NCBI RefSeq assembly: GCF_001482195.1
Contig: NZ_KQ759763.1
Span: 2,982,868 to 3,046,867 of the forward strand
Direction of reading: 5' to 3'
DNA length: 64,000 nt
From: Luteimonas abyssi
GTDB lineage: Bacteria > Pseudomonadota > Gammaproteobacteria > Xanthomonadales > Xanthomonadaceae
How positions within the stretch are numbered: position 1 is the stretch's first letter; each line of letters opens with the position of its first letter. This document shows, piece after piece, positions 42,934-53,498 of this stretch. The notes beneath the pieces are model-generated. The model searched no databases. It had not been told where the DNA came from and saw only the letters and a list, made by a program, of their open reading frames with translations. The position numbers were made by a program, and so were the translations under genes.

Positions 42934-44517
42934 ATGTCTCTCGATTTTCTGCCCGTGCGCCGGGCCCTGTTGTCCGTTTCCGACAAGACCGGCCTGATCG
43001 AACTCGCCCGCGCGCTCGCTGCACGCGACGTCGAACTGCTGTCCACCGGCGGCACCGCCAAGGCGATCCGCGACGCCGGCCTGGCGGTGCAGGACGTCTC
43101 GGACGTCACCGGGTTCCCGGAAATGATGGATGGCCGCGTCAAGACCCTGCATCCGGTCGTTCACGGCGGCCTGCTCGGCCGCGCCGGCACCGACGATGCG
43201 GTGATGGCCGAACACGGCATCGCACCGATCGATCTGCTGGTACTGAACCTGTACCCGTTCGAATCCGTCACCGCACGGGCCGGCTGCACCCTGGCCGATG
43301 CGGTGGAGAACATCGACATCGGCGGCCCGGCGATGCTGCGTTCGGCGGCGAAGAACTTCGCCCGCGTCGCGGTGGCGACCTCGCCTTCGCAGTACGCCGA
43401 CCTGCTGTCCGAACTCGATGCGCACGACGGACGCCTGTCGGCCGCCAAGCGCTTCGCGCTGTCGGTCGCCGCGTTCGACCGTGTCGCCCAGTACGACGCG
43501 GCGATCAGCAACTACCTGTCGTCGGTGGCCGATACCGGTACCGCCGTACCGCAGCGCAACGAGTTCCCGGCGCAGATGAATTCGACCTTCGTGAAGGTCA
43601 TGGACCTGCGCTACGGCGAGAACCCGCACCAGTCCGGCGCGTTCTACCGCGACCTGTATCCGGTGCCGGGCACGCTGGCGACGTTCGAGCAGTTGCAGGG
43701 CAAGGCGCTGAGCTTCAACAACCTGGCCGATGCCGATGCGGCGTGGGAGTGCGTGCGCCAGTTCGACGCGCCGGCGTGCGTGATCGTCAAGCACGCCAAT
43801 CCCTGCGGCGTGGCCGTGGGCGTGGCCTGCGGCGATGCCTACGAACTCGCCTACGCGACCGATCCGACCAGCGCATTCGGCGGCATCATCGCCTTCAACC
43901 GCACGCTCGACGCGGCCACCGCGGCGGCGATCCTGGAGCGGCAGTTCGTCGAAGTGTTGATCGCGCCGGACTACGAGGCCGGCGTGATCGACATCGCGAA
44001 GAAGAAGGCCAACGTGCGGGTGCTGAAGATCCCGCACGGCGAGGGCCTCAACAACTACGACAGCAAGCGGATCGGTTCCGGCCTGCTGCTGCAGGCGTCC
44101 GACAACCGCGGCATGCGGGCCGACGAACTGAAGGTCGTCACCCGGCTGGCGCCGACCGATGCCCAGCAGCGCGACCTGTTGTTCGCCTGGCGGGTGGCGA
44201 AGTTCGTGAAGTCCAATGCCATCGTCTACGCCAAGGATCAGCGCACGATCGGCGTGGGCGCCGGGCAGATGAGCCGGGTGTATTCGGCACGCATCGCCGG
44301 CATCAAGGCCGCCGACGCGCACCTGGTGGTGGACGGTTCGGTGATGGCCAGCGATGCGTTCTTCCCGTTCCGCGACGGCATCGACGCCGCCGCCGAGGCC
44401 GGCATCAAGGCGGTGATCCAGCCCGGCGGCTCGATGCGCGACGCCGAGACGATCGCCGCCGCAGACGAGCACGGCATCGCCATGGTGTTCACCGGCGTGC
44501 GCCACTTCCGCCACTGA
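42934..44517 (+). CDS. purH: AICAR transformylase / IMP cyclohydrolase
   Basis: 527 residues. The N-terminal IMP cyclohydrolase domain ([45 protein letters not shown]) is followed by the AICAR transformylase domain with [29 protein letters not shown] and [13 protein letters not shown] holding the catalytic Lys/His, and QPGGSMRD near the end. It carries out the last two steps of de novo purine synthesis. purD, for an earlier step, is 2.5 kb downstream; GNAT and AGCS genes intervene. Confidence 0.98.
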   Translation: MSLDFLPVRRALLSVSDKTGLIELARALAARDVELLSTGGTAKAIRDAGLAVQDVSDVTGFPEMMDGRVKTLHPVVHGGLLGRAGTDDAVMAEHGIAPIDLLVLNLYPFESVTARAGCTLADAVENIDIGGPAMLRSAAKNFARVAVATSPSQYADLLSELDAHDGRLSAAKRFALSVAAFDRVAQYDAAISNYLSSVADTGTAVPQRNEFPAQMNSTFVKVMDLRYGENPHQSGAFYRDLYPVPGTLATFEQLQGKALSFNNLADADAAWECVRQFDAPACVIVKHANPCGVAVGVACGDAYELAYATDPTSAFGGIIAFNRTLDAATAAAILERQFVEVLIAPDYEAGVIDIAKKKANVRVLKIPHGEGLNNYDSKRIGSGLLLQASDNRGMRADELKVVTRLAPTDAQQRDLLFAWRVAKFVKSNAIVYAKDQRTIGVGAGQMSRVYSARIAGIKAADAHLVVDGSVMASDAFFPFRDGIDAAAEAGIKAVIQPGGSMRDAETIAAADEHGIAMVFTGVRHFRH

Positions 44518-44627
44518 CCCCCGGGAACTCCGCGACAGGGAATCCCGCAGCCGAACGGCGCCCGCAGCGCCGGGCGTGGCGCTGCGCTAGGCTGGCGGCA
44601 TCGACCGACCAGCCGGAGACGCGCGCC

Positions 44628-45140
44628 ATGTGGATCAGGGAAGAGACGGGCGACGATCTCGATGCGATCCGCGACGTCGTGCGCCGCGCGTTCGTCGATG
44701 CGCCGGGCGAAGGGCGCCTGGAAACCCGGATCGTCGACGCGCTGCGCGCCGACGGTGCGCTGTCCGTGTCGCTGGTGGCGGCCATCGACGGCCGCATCGC
44801 CGGGCATGCCGGGTTCTCGCCGGCGCATCCGGCCCGGGCCGCGGGCGACTGGTACGTCCTCGCGCCCGTCGCGGTGGCCCCTGCCGACCAAGGCCATGGC
44901 GTCGGCACCGCGCTGGTGTCCGCCGGCCTGCGGATGCTGCGCGAACGCGGCGCGCGTGGCTGCGTGGTCCTGGGCGATCCCGCCTACTACGCGCGCTTCG
45001 GTTTCCGCGCCACGCCCGGATTCACCCTCGCGGGCGCGCCCGACGGTGCCTTCCAGGCGCTCCCGTTCGATGCCTCCGCCGACGAAGGCGGCGAGGTCGT
45101 GCTGCACCCCGTGTTCGGACCGCAGCCGGACCCGGACTGA
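44628..45140 (+). CDS. GNAT-family N-acetyltransferase (YhbS-like)
   Basis: 170 residues. GNAT core: an N-terminal [21 protein letters not shown], the acetyl-CoA loop [24 protein letters not shown] (Q/RxxGxG/A), then [22 protein letters not shown], which is typical of YhbS-type acetyltransferases. The acceptor is unknown. A TAGGCT -10-type box lies at 44588-44593. Confidence 0.88.
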   Translation: MWIREETGDDLDAIRDVVRRAFVDAPGEGRLETRIVDALRADGALSVSLVAAIDGRIAGHAGFSPAHPARAAGDWYVLAPVAVAPADQGHGVGTALVSAGLRMLRERGARGCVVLGDPAYYARFGFRATPGFTLAGAPDGAFQALPFDASADEGGEVVLHPVFGPQPDPD

Positions 45141-45228
45141 GCCCAGCGCCCGTCGACCCGGGCGGGTCATCGGCGGATCGCGCGCGCACCTCGAGCCGTT
45201 TCGCGCCTGCGAGCGGCGCGCGCCGGGG

Positions 45229-46731
45229 CTAGCGACGAAGTGCGTCCGCGGCCACGCCGTCACCCTCGCGGCCGGTCGCCTCGCCGGGGGCCGCGGTCCA
45301 GATCGACCGGTCGATACCCTCGCCCAGCTCCGGGAACGCCGCGGCATCGAAGCGCGGCGAGGCATTCCCCGCGCGCAGTTGCGCGTCGTAGTCGCGGGTC
45401 AGGCGGATCGCCACGCCGGACAGCATCAGCACCGCGAACAGGTTGAACATCGCCATCAACCCCATCGCCGCGTCGGCCGTGTTCCAGACGATGTCGAGTT
45501 GCGCGAACGCGCCCCAGGCCACCATCGCCAGGCTGCCGATGCGCAGCAGCAGGATCGCGCGCGTGCGTCCGCCGAGGTAGACCATCGCACTTTCGGCATA
45601 CGCGTAGTTGCCGAGGATGGAGGTGCCGGCGAAAAAGAACAGCGCCACCGCGATGAACGTCGGGCCCCAGTCACCGAAATGGATCGCCATCGCCTGCTGG
45701 GTCAGCGCGGCGCCGTCGCCGGCCTCGGTCCCGAGCACGCCGGAGAACAGGATCATCAACGCGGTCGCGGTGCAGATCAGCAACGTATCGACGAACACGC
45801 CGAAGGCCTGTACCAGCCCCTGGCTGGCGGGATGGTGGGGACTCGGCGTGGCCGAGGCGGCGATGTTCGGCGCCGAGCCCATTCCGGCCTCGTTGGAAAA
45901 CAGGCCGCGCTTGACGCCGTTGAGCAGCGCCACCGCGAGGCCACCGAGCATGCCGCCGGCCGCCTGTTCCAGACCGAACGCGCTGCGCAGGATCAGACCG
46001 ATCGCTGCCGGCACCTCCGTGATATGGCTCACCACGACCCACAGCGCGAGGGCCAGATAGACCAGCGCCATGGCGGGAATGATCAGCTCCGCAGCGCGCG
46101 CCACCCGGCGCAGGCCACCAAAAATAACGGGGGCCGCAAACGCCACGAGCGCGATGGCCGTCCAGCCTGGCGGCACCCCCCACGCCACCGTCACCGCCTC
46201 GGTCAGCGAATTGGCCTGCACGGCGCTGAACACGAAGCCGAACGCCAGGATCAGGCAGATCGAGAACGCCGCGGCGAGCCATCGCCGCCCCAGGCCATGC
46301 GCCATGTAGAGCGCCGGACCGCCCCGATAGTGACCATGGACGTCACGGCGCTTGTACAGCTGCGCCAGCGTGGATTCCACGTACGCCGTGGACATGCCGA
46401 AGAACGCCGCCACCCACATCCAGAAGATCGCGCCCGGTCCGCCGACGCCCAGCGCCAGCGCCACGCCGACCAGATTGCCGGTGCCCACGCGCGAGGCCAG
46501 GCTGGTGGCCAGCGACTGCAGCGGCGAGATCCCGGCGTTGTCGCCGCCGGTGCCGCGCACCAGACCGCGGATCATGTTCGGGAAACGACGCACCTGGATG
46601 AAGCCCAGGCGCAGGCTGAACCACACGCCCACCAGCGGCAGCACCGCGACCAGCACGTAGTTCCAGAGCACGCCGTTGATCGCATCGACGATGGGCGACA
46701 GGAGGGTTTCGGTCCACTGCACCACATCCAT
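45229..46731 (-). CDS. AGCS-family sodium:alanine/glycine symporter
   Basis: 500 residues with about 10-11 membrane segments. Family signatures: [17 protein letters not shown] near the N-terminus, [42 protein letters not shown] and [19 protein letters not shown]. The family imports small neutral amino acids with Na+. The C-terminal 50 residues are hydrophilic and nonconserved. No neighbouring catabolic gene hints at the exact substrate. Confidence 0.95.
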   Translation of the reverse strand: MDVVQWTETLLSPIVDAINGVLWNYVLVAVLPLVGVWFSLRLGFIQVRRFPNMIRGLVRGTGGDNAGISPLQSLATSLASRVGTGNLVGVALALGVGGPGAIFWMWVAAFFGMSTAYVESTLAQLYKRRDVHGHYRGGPALYMAHGLGRRWLAAAFSICLILAFGFVFSAVQANSLTEAVTVAWGVPPGWTAIALVAFAAPVIFGGLRRVARAAELIIPAMALVYLALALWVVVSHITEVPAAIGLILRSAFGLEQAAGGMLGGLAVALLNGVKRGLFSNEAGMGSAPNIAASATPSPHHPASQGLVQAFGVFVDTLLICTATALMILFSGVLGTEAGDGAALTQQAMAIHFGDWGPTFIAVALFFFAGTSILGNYAYAESAMVYLGGRTRAILLLRIGSLAMVAWGAFAQLDIVWNTADAAMGLMAMFNLFAVLMLSGVAIRLTRDYDAQLRAGNASPRFDAAAFPELGEGIDRSIWTAAPGEATGREGDGVAADALRR

Positions 46732-46943
46732 CGGCAGGCGTTCTCCGCGATCCTGGAAAGCCGCGAGGGTAGCACCGCCCCCGGACGCCGCCGCTCACGG
46801 CGGCATCGCAGGCGCCACCGACGGCACGCCCGCGACTGCCGGAGATCGCGGGCAGGCGCCTGCCCGCCGCTGGCGTCGCGCGGGCACACCCGATCGCGCC
46901 CCGTACCCCCGCGGCACGCGCCGGTCGTGCGGCGGTCGCGCGC

Positions 46944-46949
46944 TAGAAT
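46944..46949 (+). promoter_or_regulatory. -10 box TAGAAT for purD
   Basis: TAGAAT lies 32 bp before the purD ATG; the surrounding DNA is divergent from the symporter gene. Confidence 0.45.
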
Positions 46950-46981
46950 GGTCGGCCATTCCCCGTGTTCGGATGCAAGCA

Positions 46982-48283
46982 ATGGCGAAGGTCCTGGTCA
47001 TCGGTTCGGGCGGGCGCGAACACGCGCTGGCGTGGAAGCTCGCGCAGTCCGCCCGTGTGGACGAAGTGCTGGTCGCACCGGGCAATGCCGGCACCGCCGG
47101 CGAGGACAAGTGCCGCAACGTCGATGTCGCGGCCACCGACCTCGACGCCCTGCTGGCGCTGGCGCGCGACGAAGCGGTGGCCTTCACCGTGGTCGGCCCC
47201 GAGGCGCCCCTGGTCGCCGGCGTGGTCGACCGGTTCCGTGCCGCCGGACTGCGTGTGTTCGGTCCTTCGGCCGCCGCTGCCCAACTGGAGGGCAGCAAGG
47301 CCTACGCCAAGGACTTCCTGCAGCGCCACGGCATCCCCACCGCGCACTACGCGGTCCACACCCAGCTCGAGAATGCGCTCGAGTACGTGCGCGAACACGG
47401 CGCACCGATCGTGATCAAGGCCGACGGCCTGGCGGCGGGCAAGGGCGTGATCGTGGCGATGTCGCTGGCCGAGGCCGAGGCCGCGCTGACCGACATGCTC
47501 GGCGGTTACGCGTTCGGCGCGGCCGGCGCACGCGTGGTGATCGAGGAATTCCTGGACGGCGAGGAGGCCAGCTTCATCTCCATGGTCGACGGCCGCACCG
47601 CGCTGCCGATGGCCACGAGCCAGGACCACAAGCGCGTGGGCGACGGCGACACCGGCCCGAACACCGGCGGCATGGGTGCCTACTCGCCCGCGCCCGTGGT
47701 CACGCCCGAAGTGCATGCGCGGATCATGCGCGAGGTCGTCGAGCCGACGGTCGCCGGCATGGCCGCCGACAACGTGCCGTTCACCGGCTTCCTCTACGCC
47801 GGCCTGATGATCGACGGCGACGGCGCACCGAAGGTGATCGAATTCAACGTGCGCTTCGGCGACCCCGAGACCCAGCCGGTGATGCTGCGCCTGCAGTCTG
47901 ACTTCGCCGACCTGATCGAGGCGGCCATCGACGGTGCGCTGGACGGCGTCGAAGCGCAGTGGGATCCGCGCCCCTCGCTGGGCGTGGTGATGGCGGCCGA
48001 GCACTATCCCGCCAAGCCGCGCCTGGGGGACGTCATCAACACCTGGGACGTGCCCGAGCCCGAGCACACGAAGGTGTTCCATGCCGGCACCGCGCTCGAG
48101 GACGGCCACGTCGTGACCTCGGGCGGCCGCGTGCTGTGCGTGTGTGCGCTGGGCGACACCGTCGCCGACGCCCAGCAACGCGCCTATGCCGGCGTCAGCG
48201 GCATTTCCTGGCATGGCGAGTTCCATCGCCACGACATCGGCTGGCGCGCGATCGAGCGCGAGCGGGCATCCGCACAGGGGTAA
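46982..48283 (+). CDS. purD: Phosphoribosylamine-glycine ligase
   Basis: 433 residues. [17 protein letters not shown] at the N-terminus, [14 protein letters not shown], the ATP-grasp [44 protein letters not shown] and [15 protein letters not shown] are GARS signatures. It makes glycinamide ribonucleotide in purine synthesis. An in-frame ATG three codons upstream (46973) is possible. Confidence 0.98.
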   Translation: MAKVLVIGSGGREHALAWKLAQSARVDEVLVAPGNAGTAGEDKCRNVDVAATDLDALLALARDEAVAFTVVGPEAPLVAGVVDRFRAAGLRVFGPSAAAAQLEGSKAYAKDFLQRHGIPTAHYAVHTQLENALEYVREHGAPIVIKADGLAAGKGVIVAMSLAEAEAALTDMLGGYAFGAAGARVVIEEFLDGEEASFISMVDGRTALPMATSQDHKRVGDGDTGPNTGGMGAYSPAPVVTPEVHARIMREVVEPTVAGMAADNVPFTGFLYAGLMIDGDGAPKVIEFNVRFGDPETQPVMLRLQSDFADLIEAAIDGALDGVEAQWDPRPSLGVVMAAEHYPAKPRLGDVINTWDVPEPEHTKVFHAGTALEDGHVVTSGGRVLCVCALGDTVADAQQRAYAGVSGISWHGEFHRHDIGWRAIERERASAQG

Positions 48284-48313
48284 CATCGGGCGCGGTCCCG
48301 TCGAGGTTTTCCG

Positions 48314-48808
48314 ATGACGCCTGGCAACGCCCACCTGAGCATGTCCGTGCTGATGACGCCGGACCTGGCCAACTTCTCCGGCAATGTACACGGCGGCGCG
48401 TTGCTCAAGCTGCTCGACGAGGTCGCCTACGCCTGTGCCAGCCGCTACGCCGGGCGCTACGTGGTGACGCTGTCGGTGGACCAGGTGACGTTCCGCGAGC
48501 CGATCCACGTCGGCGAGCTGGTCACCTTCCTCGCCGCGGTGAACTACACCGGGCGCACGTCGATGGAAGTCGGCATCAAGGTGATCACCGAGAACATCCG
48601 CGAACGCTCGGTGCGCCACACCAACAGCTGTTTCTTCACCATGGTCGCGCTCGACGACGACGGCACCCCGGTGCCGGTGCCGCCGCGCGAACCCGTGACC
48701 GGAGAGGACTGCCGGCGTTTCCGGCAGGGTCGCCAGCGCCGCGAGATCCGCCAGGAGCTGGAGCACCGTTACCAGGCGATGCGCGACATGCCCGACGCCG
48801 AATCCTGA
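48314..48808 (+). CDS. Acyl-CoA thioesterase (hotdog fold, YciA/BACH-like)
   Basis: 164 residues, GAGG 8 nt before the ATG. Hotdog features: MTPDLANFSGNVHGGALLKLLDEVAYACASRYAG (catalytic Asp/Glu helix), VTLSVDQVTFREPIHVGELV and GRTSMEVGIKVITENI. The family hydrolyses medium- and long-chain acyl-CoAs as hexamers. The C-terminus has an Arg-rich extension. Confidence 0.9.
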   Translation: MTPGNAHLSMSVLMTPDLANFSGNVHGGALLKLLDEVAYACASRYAGRYVVTLSVDQVTFREPIHVGELVTFLAAVNYTGRTSMEVGIKVITENIRERSVRHTNSCFFTMVALDDDGTPVPVPPREPVTGEDCRRFRQGRQRREIRQELEHRYQAMRDMPDAES

Positions 48809-48932
48809 GGCGGCCTGCGCCGTTCGCATGCCGCCACGGGCGATCCGGCATCCTGCCGTGACCGACCGCATATCGCACACCTGGAGCTCGGACACGCGCG
48901 TCGCGCCGGCCTCCCCCACCGGGAATCCCGAC

Positions 48933-50102
48933 ATGCACGACAGGCTCTTGAGACCCCGCACTGCCGCCCCCCGGCGCGTTAGCCCGCGCGGTATCGCCAC
49001 GGCCGCCGCGCTCCTCGCGCTCGCCCTGACGGCCTGCGGCGATACGACACCTGCCGCGGCGGACACGCCTCCGCCCGACGACGCGCCGGCGGAAGCGGCG
49101 ATGCCGAATGCCCCCACGGATGCCGGGATACACGGCACCTGGCGCGTCCTGCCGTCATCTCCCGGTTCGAACGACGCGACGACCGAGCGTGCCGGCCGCG
49201 ACGGGGCGGCGACGACGCCGACCGCCCGCCACGAAAACGCCTTCGTCGCGCTCGACGGCCGCCTGTACCTGCTCGGCGGACGCGGCGACCGGCCGTTGGA
49301 GATCTTCGATCCCGCGACCGGAACCTGGACGCGTGGCGCGACGCCGCCGCTGGAACTCCACCATGTCCAGGCGATCGCCCACGATGGGCGGTTGTGGCTG
49401 CTGGGCGCCCTGACCGGCGCATTCCCGGCCGAACCGCCCGTGCCCGCCGTGTGGACCTACGACCCCGCCGCCGACGCCTGGGCCGAAGGTGCATCGATTC
49501 CGGAACACCGTCGTCGTGGCGCCAGCGGCGTCGCCGTGCACGATGGGGTGTTCTACCTGGTCGGTGGCCTGACCGGTGGCCACAACGGCGGCTACGTGGC
49601 CTGGCTGGATGCGTTCGATCCCGCCAGCGGCCAATGGCGCGAACTCGCCGATGCCCCGCGCCCGCGCGACCATTTCCACGCCGCCGTGCTGGACGGCCGG
49701 CTCTACGCCGCCGGCGGGCGCACCAGCTCGCACGCCACCGGCGAAGGCATGAGCCTGACGGTGACCGCGGTCGACGTCTACGACATCGCCGCGGGCACGT
49801 GGTCGACGCTCGACGATCCGCTGCCCACCGCACGCTCGGGCAATGCCACGGTCGCCTACGACGGCAGAATTTTCGTGCTCGGCGGCGAAAGCGAGGCACA
49901 GACCCCCGCGCACGACGAAGTCGAGGCCTGGAACCCGGCCCTGGCGCGCTGGGAGCATCTGCCGTCCTTGCCCACCGGGCGTCACGGCACCCAGGCCACG
50001 CTGCACGCGGACGCCCTGCACATTGCCGCCGGCAGTGGCGACCGCGGCGGCGGGCCGGAGCTCGACGATCATCTCGTGTTCGCGACCGAAGACGTGCCGT
50101 AG
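48933..50102 (+). CDS. Kelch-repeat lipoprotein
   Basis: 389 residues from the ATG at 48933. Lipoprotein signal: TAAALLALALTACGD with lipobox LTAC. Five to six kelch blades follow ([105 protein letters not shown]), each with the paired Gly and Trp of a beta-propeller. A periplasmic or outer-membrane binding protein of galactose-oxidase-like fold without copper ligands that I can identify. Role unknown. Confidence 0.85.
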   Translation: MHDRLLRPRTAAPRRVSPRGIATAAALLALALTACGDTTPAAADTPPPDDAPAEAAMPNAPTDAGIHGTWRVLPSSPGSNDATTERAGRDGAATTPTARHENAFVALDGRLYLLGGRGDRPLEIFDPATGTWTRGATPPLELHHVQAIAHDGRLWLLGALTGAFPAEPPVPAVWTYDPAADAWAEGASIPEHRRRGASGVAVHDGVFYLVGGLTGGHNGGYVAWLDAFDPASGQWRELADAPRPRDHFHAAVLDGRLYAAGGRTSSHATGEGMSLTVTAVDVYDIAAGTWSTLDDPLPTARSGNATVAYDGRIFVLGGESEAQTPAHDEVEAWNPALARWEHLPSLPTGRHGTQATLHADALHIAAGSGDRGGGPELDDHLVFATEDVP

Positions 50103-50133
50103 CGCGCGGTATCGCGACCGGCCACGCGTCCGC

Positions 50134-51300
50134 TCAGCGCGCGTCGAGCGCCCGGCGCAGCTGACCCGGGTCGTCGCCGAACAACGCATCCACACCGGCC
50201 TCGGCGAAGGCGCGCGCCTCGGTCCCGGCGCCTTCATCGCAGCGCGCGTCCTGCGCACCGCACCGCAGCGCCGGCGGCAGGAACGGATTCTCCGGCCGCA
50301 GCGTCCACACATGCACCGCCAGGCCGGCGGCATGCGCGGCCGGCACCAGCGGCGTGGGCGCGCCCAACGCGCCGTCCTCGTCGAGCGGCAGCACGGCGCG
50401 CAGATGCGGTGCCAGCACATCGGCGTAGGCGGCGATGTCGGCCAGCCCTTCGGCCGTGCTCACCATGCGCAGGTACGACACCGGCGCGCCTGCCTGTTCG
50501 AGATCGAACGGCGACGCCTCCGGCGCGCCGACCAGCTGCACCAGAAACACGTTGCGCAGGCCGGCGGCATCGAGCAGCGTCCGCAGCCGGCGCAGGTTGC
50601 CGACCTCGAACGACTGCACGCCCACCGGCGCGGTGCGGGTGTAGTCGTGCGCCTGCAGCGCGGCCATCAACGCGGCTTCCGGATCCAGGCCGCGACCGTG
50701 GAAGTGGGTCGAGTGCTTGAGTTCCGGGACGATGCCGATCGTGCGCCCGGCCGCAGCCGAGGCCTGCGCCACCGCATCGACGATCTCGGCGAACGTGGGC
50801 ACACCCTCGCGTCCGTCGTGGGCGGTGCCGCGCAATGCCGGCAGGCGTTCGCGCGCGCGCAGGGTGCGCAGCTCTGCGAGGGTGAAATCCTCGACGAACC
50901 ATCCATCCACCGACTGGCCGTCGACCTCGCGCACCGTGCGGCGCCCGGCGAACGCCGGGTGTCCGGCCACATCGGTGGTCTCGCCGATCTCGTTCTCGTG
51001 GCGCGCCACCAGCACGCCGTCCCGGGTCATCACCAGGTCCGGCTCGATGAAGTCCGCACCGTCCTCGATGGCCTTCGCGTAGGCGGCCAGCGTGTGCTCC
51101 GGGCGCAGGGCGCTGGCGCCGCGATGGGCGATCACCGCGGGTCGGCCGTCGGTGGCGCGGATCGCGGCATGCACGTCGGGCGCCAGATCACGCGCCGACA
51201 CCGGCCACGCCAGGGCGGACAGGATGCCGGCACCCACGGTCACGGCGAAGGCACGGCACGCGAAGGCACCTCCGGCTTGATGTCCCGATCCTGGACGCAT
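50134..51300 (-). CDS. glpQ: Periplasmic glycerophosphodiester phosphodiesterase
   Basis: 388 residues. Signal-type segment (FAVTVGAGILSALAWPVSA). Catalytic features of GDPD enzymes: VIAHRGASALRPEHTLAAYAKAIEDGADFIEPDLVMTRDG with His, Arg, Glu and Asp; HENEIGETTDV; and VPELKHSTHF with the metal Glu. It releases alcohols and glycerol-3-phosphate from glycerophosphodiesters. The length and the FAGRRTVREVDGQSVDGWF insert match periplasmic GlpQ. No glpT is adjacent. Confidence 0.93.
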   Translation of the reverse strand: MRPGSGHQAGGAFACRAFAVTVGAGILSALAWPVSARDLAPDVHAAIRATDGRPAVIAHRGASALRPEHTLAAYAKAIEDGADFIEPDLVMTRDGVLVARHENEIGETTDVAGHPAFAGRRTVREVDGQSVDGWFVEDFTLAELRTLRARERLPALRGTAHDGREGVPTFAEIVDAVAQASAAAGRTIGIVPELKHSTHFHGRGLDPEAALMAALQAHDYTRTAPVGVQSFEVGNLRRLRTLLDAAGLRNVFLVQLVGAPEASPFDLEQAGAPVSYLRMVSTAEGLADIAAYADVLAPHLRAVLPLDEDGALGAPTPLVPAAHAAGLAVHVWTLRPENPFLPPALRCGAQDARCDEGAGTEARAFAEAGVDALFGDDPGQLRRALDAR

Positions 51301-51443
51301 CGCATCGCTCTCCTATCGCCGATGCCGGGGTCGGACGCTGGCGGAACCGGCATGGTGGGTCGCCCAGTGTCGCCGGCGTCGAAGGCGACACCATGACAGT
51401 CTCGGCGCCGCCATGTCAGGTAGTGGGTCCGGGACGGCCCTGC

Positions 51444-51449
51444 TAGGCT
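51444..51449 (+). promoter_or_regulatory. -10 box TAGGCT upstream of the MFS-acyltransferase gene
   Basis: TAGGCT 25 bp before the ATG, followed by AAGGA as SD. Confidence 0.4.
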
Positions 51450-51473
51450 CCGCGCATCCGCGAAGGACTCCGA

Positions 51474-53360
51474 ATGGCCCACTCCCAGTTCGACCTGCTG
51501 CGCCAGCGCCGCTTCCTGCCCTACTTCACCGTGCAGGCGCTGGGGGCGTTCAACGACAACGTGTACCGGCAGGCGATCATCGGCCTGCTGTTCTTCCTCG
51601 GCATCGACAGCGACCAGCGCACGCTCTACACCAACCTCGCGCCGGCGCTGTTCATCCTGCCGTACTTCCTGTTCTCCGGCCTGGCCGGACAGATCGCCGA
51701 GAAGATCGAGAAGCAGCGGTTGATCGTGGTCACCACGGCGATGGAGATCGGCATCATGCTGATCGCCGCGGTCGGTTTCCTGATGGGCCACCTGCCGGTG
51801 TTGCTGGTGGCGCTGTTCGCGATGGGCGTGCAGGCGACGCTGTTCGGGCCGGTGAAGTACTCGATCCTGCCCTCGGTGCTCAAGCCCGAAGAGCTCACCG
51901 GCGGCAACGGCCTGGTCGAGATGGGCACATCGATCTCGATCCTGGTCGGCATGATCTACGGCGGCCTGATCTTCCAGATCGCCGGCGCCTGGGGCGCGGA
52001 AGCCGCGGCGCTGTCGGTGGTGACGCTGGCGGTGGCCGGCAACGTGGTCGCGCGGCTGATCCCCAAGGTGGACGCCGGCGCGCCGGACCTGAAGATCAAC
52101 TGGAACCCGGTGCCCGAGTCGGTCGCCGTGCTGCGGCTGGCGCGCAAGCAGGTGGCGGTGCGCAACGCGATCCTCGGCGTGTCGTGGTTCTGGTTCGTCG
52201 GCACCATCCTCACCGCGCAGCTGCCGACCTACGCCGAGCTCCAGCTGGGCGGATCGCAGCCGCTGTACATCTTCGCGCTCGCGCTGTTCTCCGTCGGCGT
52301 GGGCGTGGGCTCGCTGCTGTGCGAAAAGCTGTCCGGGCGCACGGTGGAGATCGGCCTGGTGCCGTTCGGCGCGTTCGGCATCAGCGCGTTCCTGCTCGAT
52401 CTGTATTTCGCCCGTCCCGGCGACGCGATGGTGACGGGCCTGGGCGTGTGGGACTTCGTGCGCCAGCCCGGCAGCCTGCGGATCATGATCGACCTGACCG
52501 GCATCGGCCTGTTCGCCGGCTTCTTCGTGGTGCCGCTGTTCGCGCTGATCCAGAGCCGCACGCCGAAGTACGAACTGGCCCGGGTGATCGCGGGCCTGAA
52601 CATCCAGAACTCGGTCTTCATCGTCACCGCGGCGATGGTGGGCATCGCCACCCAGCGCCTTCTCGGCTGGAACGTGCCCGAGCTCTTCCTGGCGCTGGCG
52701 ATCGCCAACGCGCTGGTGGCGATCTGGATCTTCAGCATCGTGCCCGAGTTCCTGATGCGCTTTCTCAGCTGGCTGATGGTGCGCGTGCTGTACCGTCTGC
52801 GCCTGCACGGTGTGGAGGCGCATGTGCCCGAAGAAGGTCCGGCGCTGCTGGTGTGCAACCACGTCAGCTACATGGACGCACTGATCCTGTCGGCGTCGGT
52901 GCCGCGGCCGATCCGCTTCGTGATGTACCACCGCATCTTCCGGATTCCGCTGCTGAGCTGGATCTTCCGCACCGCCAAGGCGATCCCGATCGCGCCGGAG
53001 AAGGAGGATCCCGAACTCATGCAGCGCGCGTTCGATGCCATCGACGCCGCCCTGGCCGAGGGCGAGCTGGTGCTGGTGTTCCCCGAGGGCCGGCTGACCG
53101 CCGACGGCGGCATCGCGCCGTTCCGCGGTGGTGTCGAGCGCATCCTCGCGCGGCGCCCGGTGCCGGTGGTGCCGATGGCCCTGCGCAACATGTGGAGCAG
53201 CATGTGGAGCCGGCACGACTCGCGGCTGCGACGCATGCGCCTGCCGCGGCGCGTACGCGCCCCGATCGACGTGATGGCCGGACCGCCGCTCGACGGCACG
53301 ACAGCCACCGCGGCCACGCTGGAAGCGCAGGTACGCGCATTGCGGGGCGATGCCGCCTGA
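51474..53360 (+). CDS. MFS transporter fused to a 1-acylglycerophosphate-type acyltransferase
   Basis: 628 residues. Residues 1-420 are an LplT-like MFS domain (LGAFNDNVYRQAIIGLLFF; ATLFGPVKYSILPSVLKPEELTGGNGLVEMGTSISIL), which in E. coli flips lysophospholipids. Residues about 440-620 are a PlsC-type acyltransferase with NHVSYMDA (the NHx4D motif) and FPEGRLT. The AMP-binding acyl-ACP synthetase domain of Aas, found in many LplT-Aas fusions, is absent. A single-chain lysophospholipid import and reacylation protein is likely; the acyl donor would be acyl-CoA or acyl-ACP. Confidence 0.9.
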   Translation: MAHSQFDLLRQRRFLPYFTVQALGAFNDNVYRQAIIGLLFFLGIDSDQRTLYTNLAPALFILPYFLFSGLAGQIAEKIEKQRLIVVTTAMEIGIMLIAAVGFLMGHLPVLLVALFAMGVQATLFGPVKYSILPSVLKPEELTGGNGLVEMGTSISILVGMIYGGLIFQIAGAWGAEAAALSVVTLAVAGNVVARLIPKVDAGAPDLKINWNPVPESVAVLRLARKQVAVRNAILGVSWFWFVGTILTAQLPTYAELQLGGSQPLYIFALALFSVGVGVGSLLCEKLSGRTVEIGLVPFGAFGISAFLLDLYFARPGDAMVTGLGVWDFVRQPGSLRIMIDLTGIGLFAGFFVVPLFALIQSRTPKYELARVIAGLNIQNSVFIVTAAMVGIATQRLLGWNVPELFLALAIANALVAIWIFSIVPEFLMRFLSWLMVRVLYRLRLHGVEAHVPEEGPALLVCNHVSYMDALILSASVPRPIRFVMYHRIFRIPLLSWIFRTAKAIPIAPEKEDPELMQRAFDAIDAALAEGELVLVFPEGRLTADGGIAPFRGGVERILARRPVPVVPMALRNMWSSMWSRHDSRLRRMRLPRRVRAPIDVMAGPPLDGTTATAATLEAQVRALRGDAA

Positions 53361-53498
53361 CGCATCCGCCGCAGGCGATCGGAGACTGCACGCGGACGCC
53401 GGACACCGCCCCGGGCGCTACGGTGCGCTTCACGATGCCCCGCCGTCCGGCGGACCGCGACGGCGACCGCCGCGGATCCCGTCGGCATCCGCGCGTCG

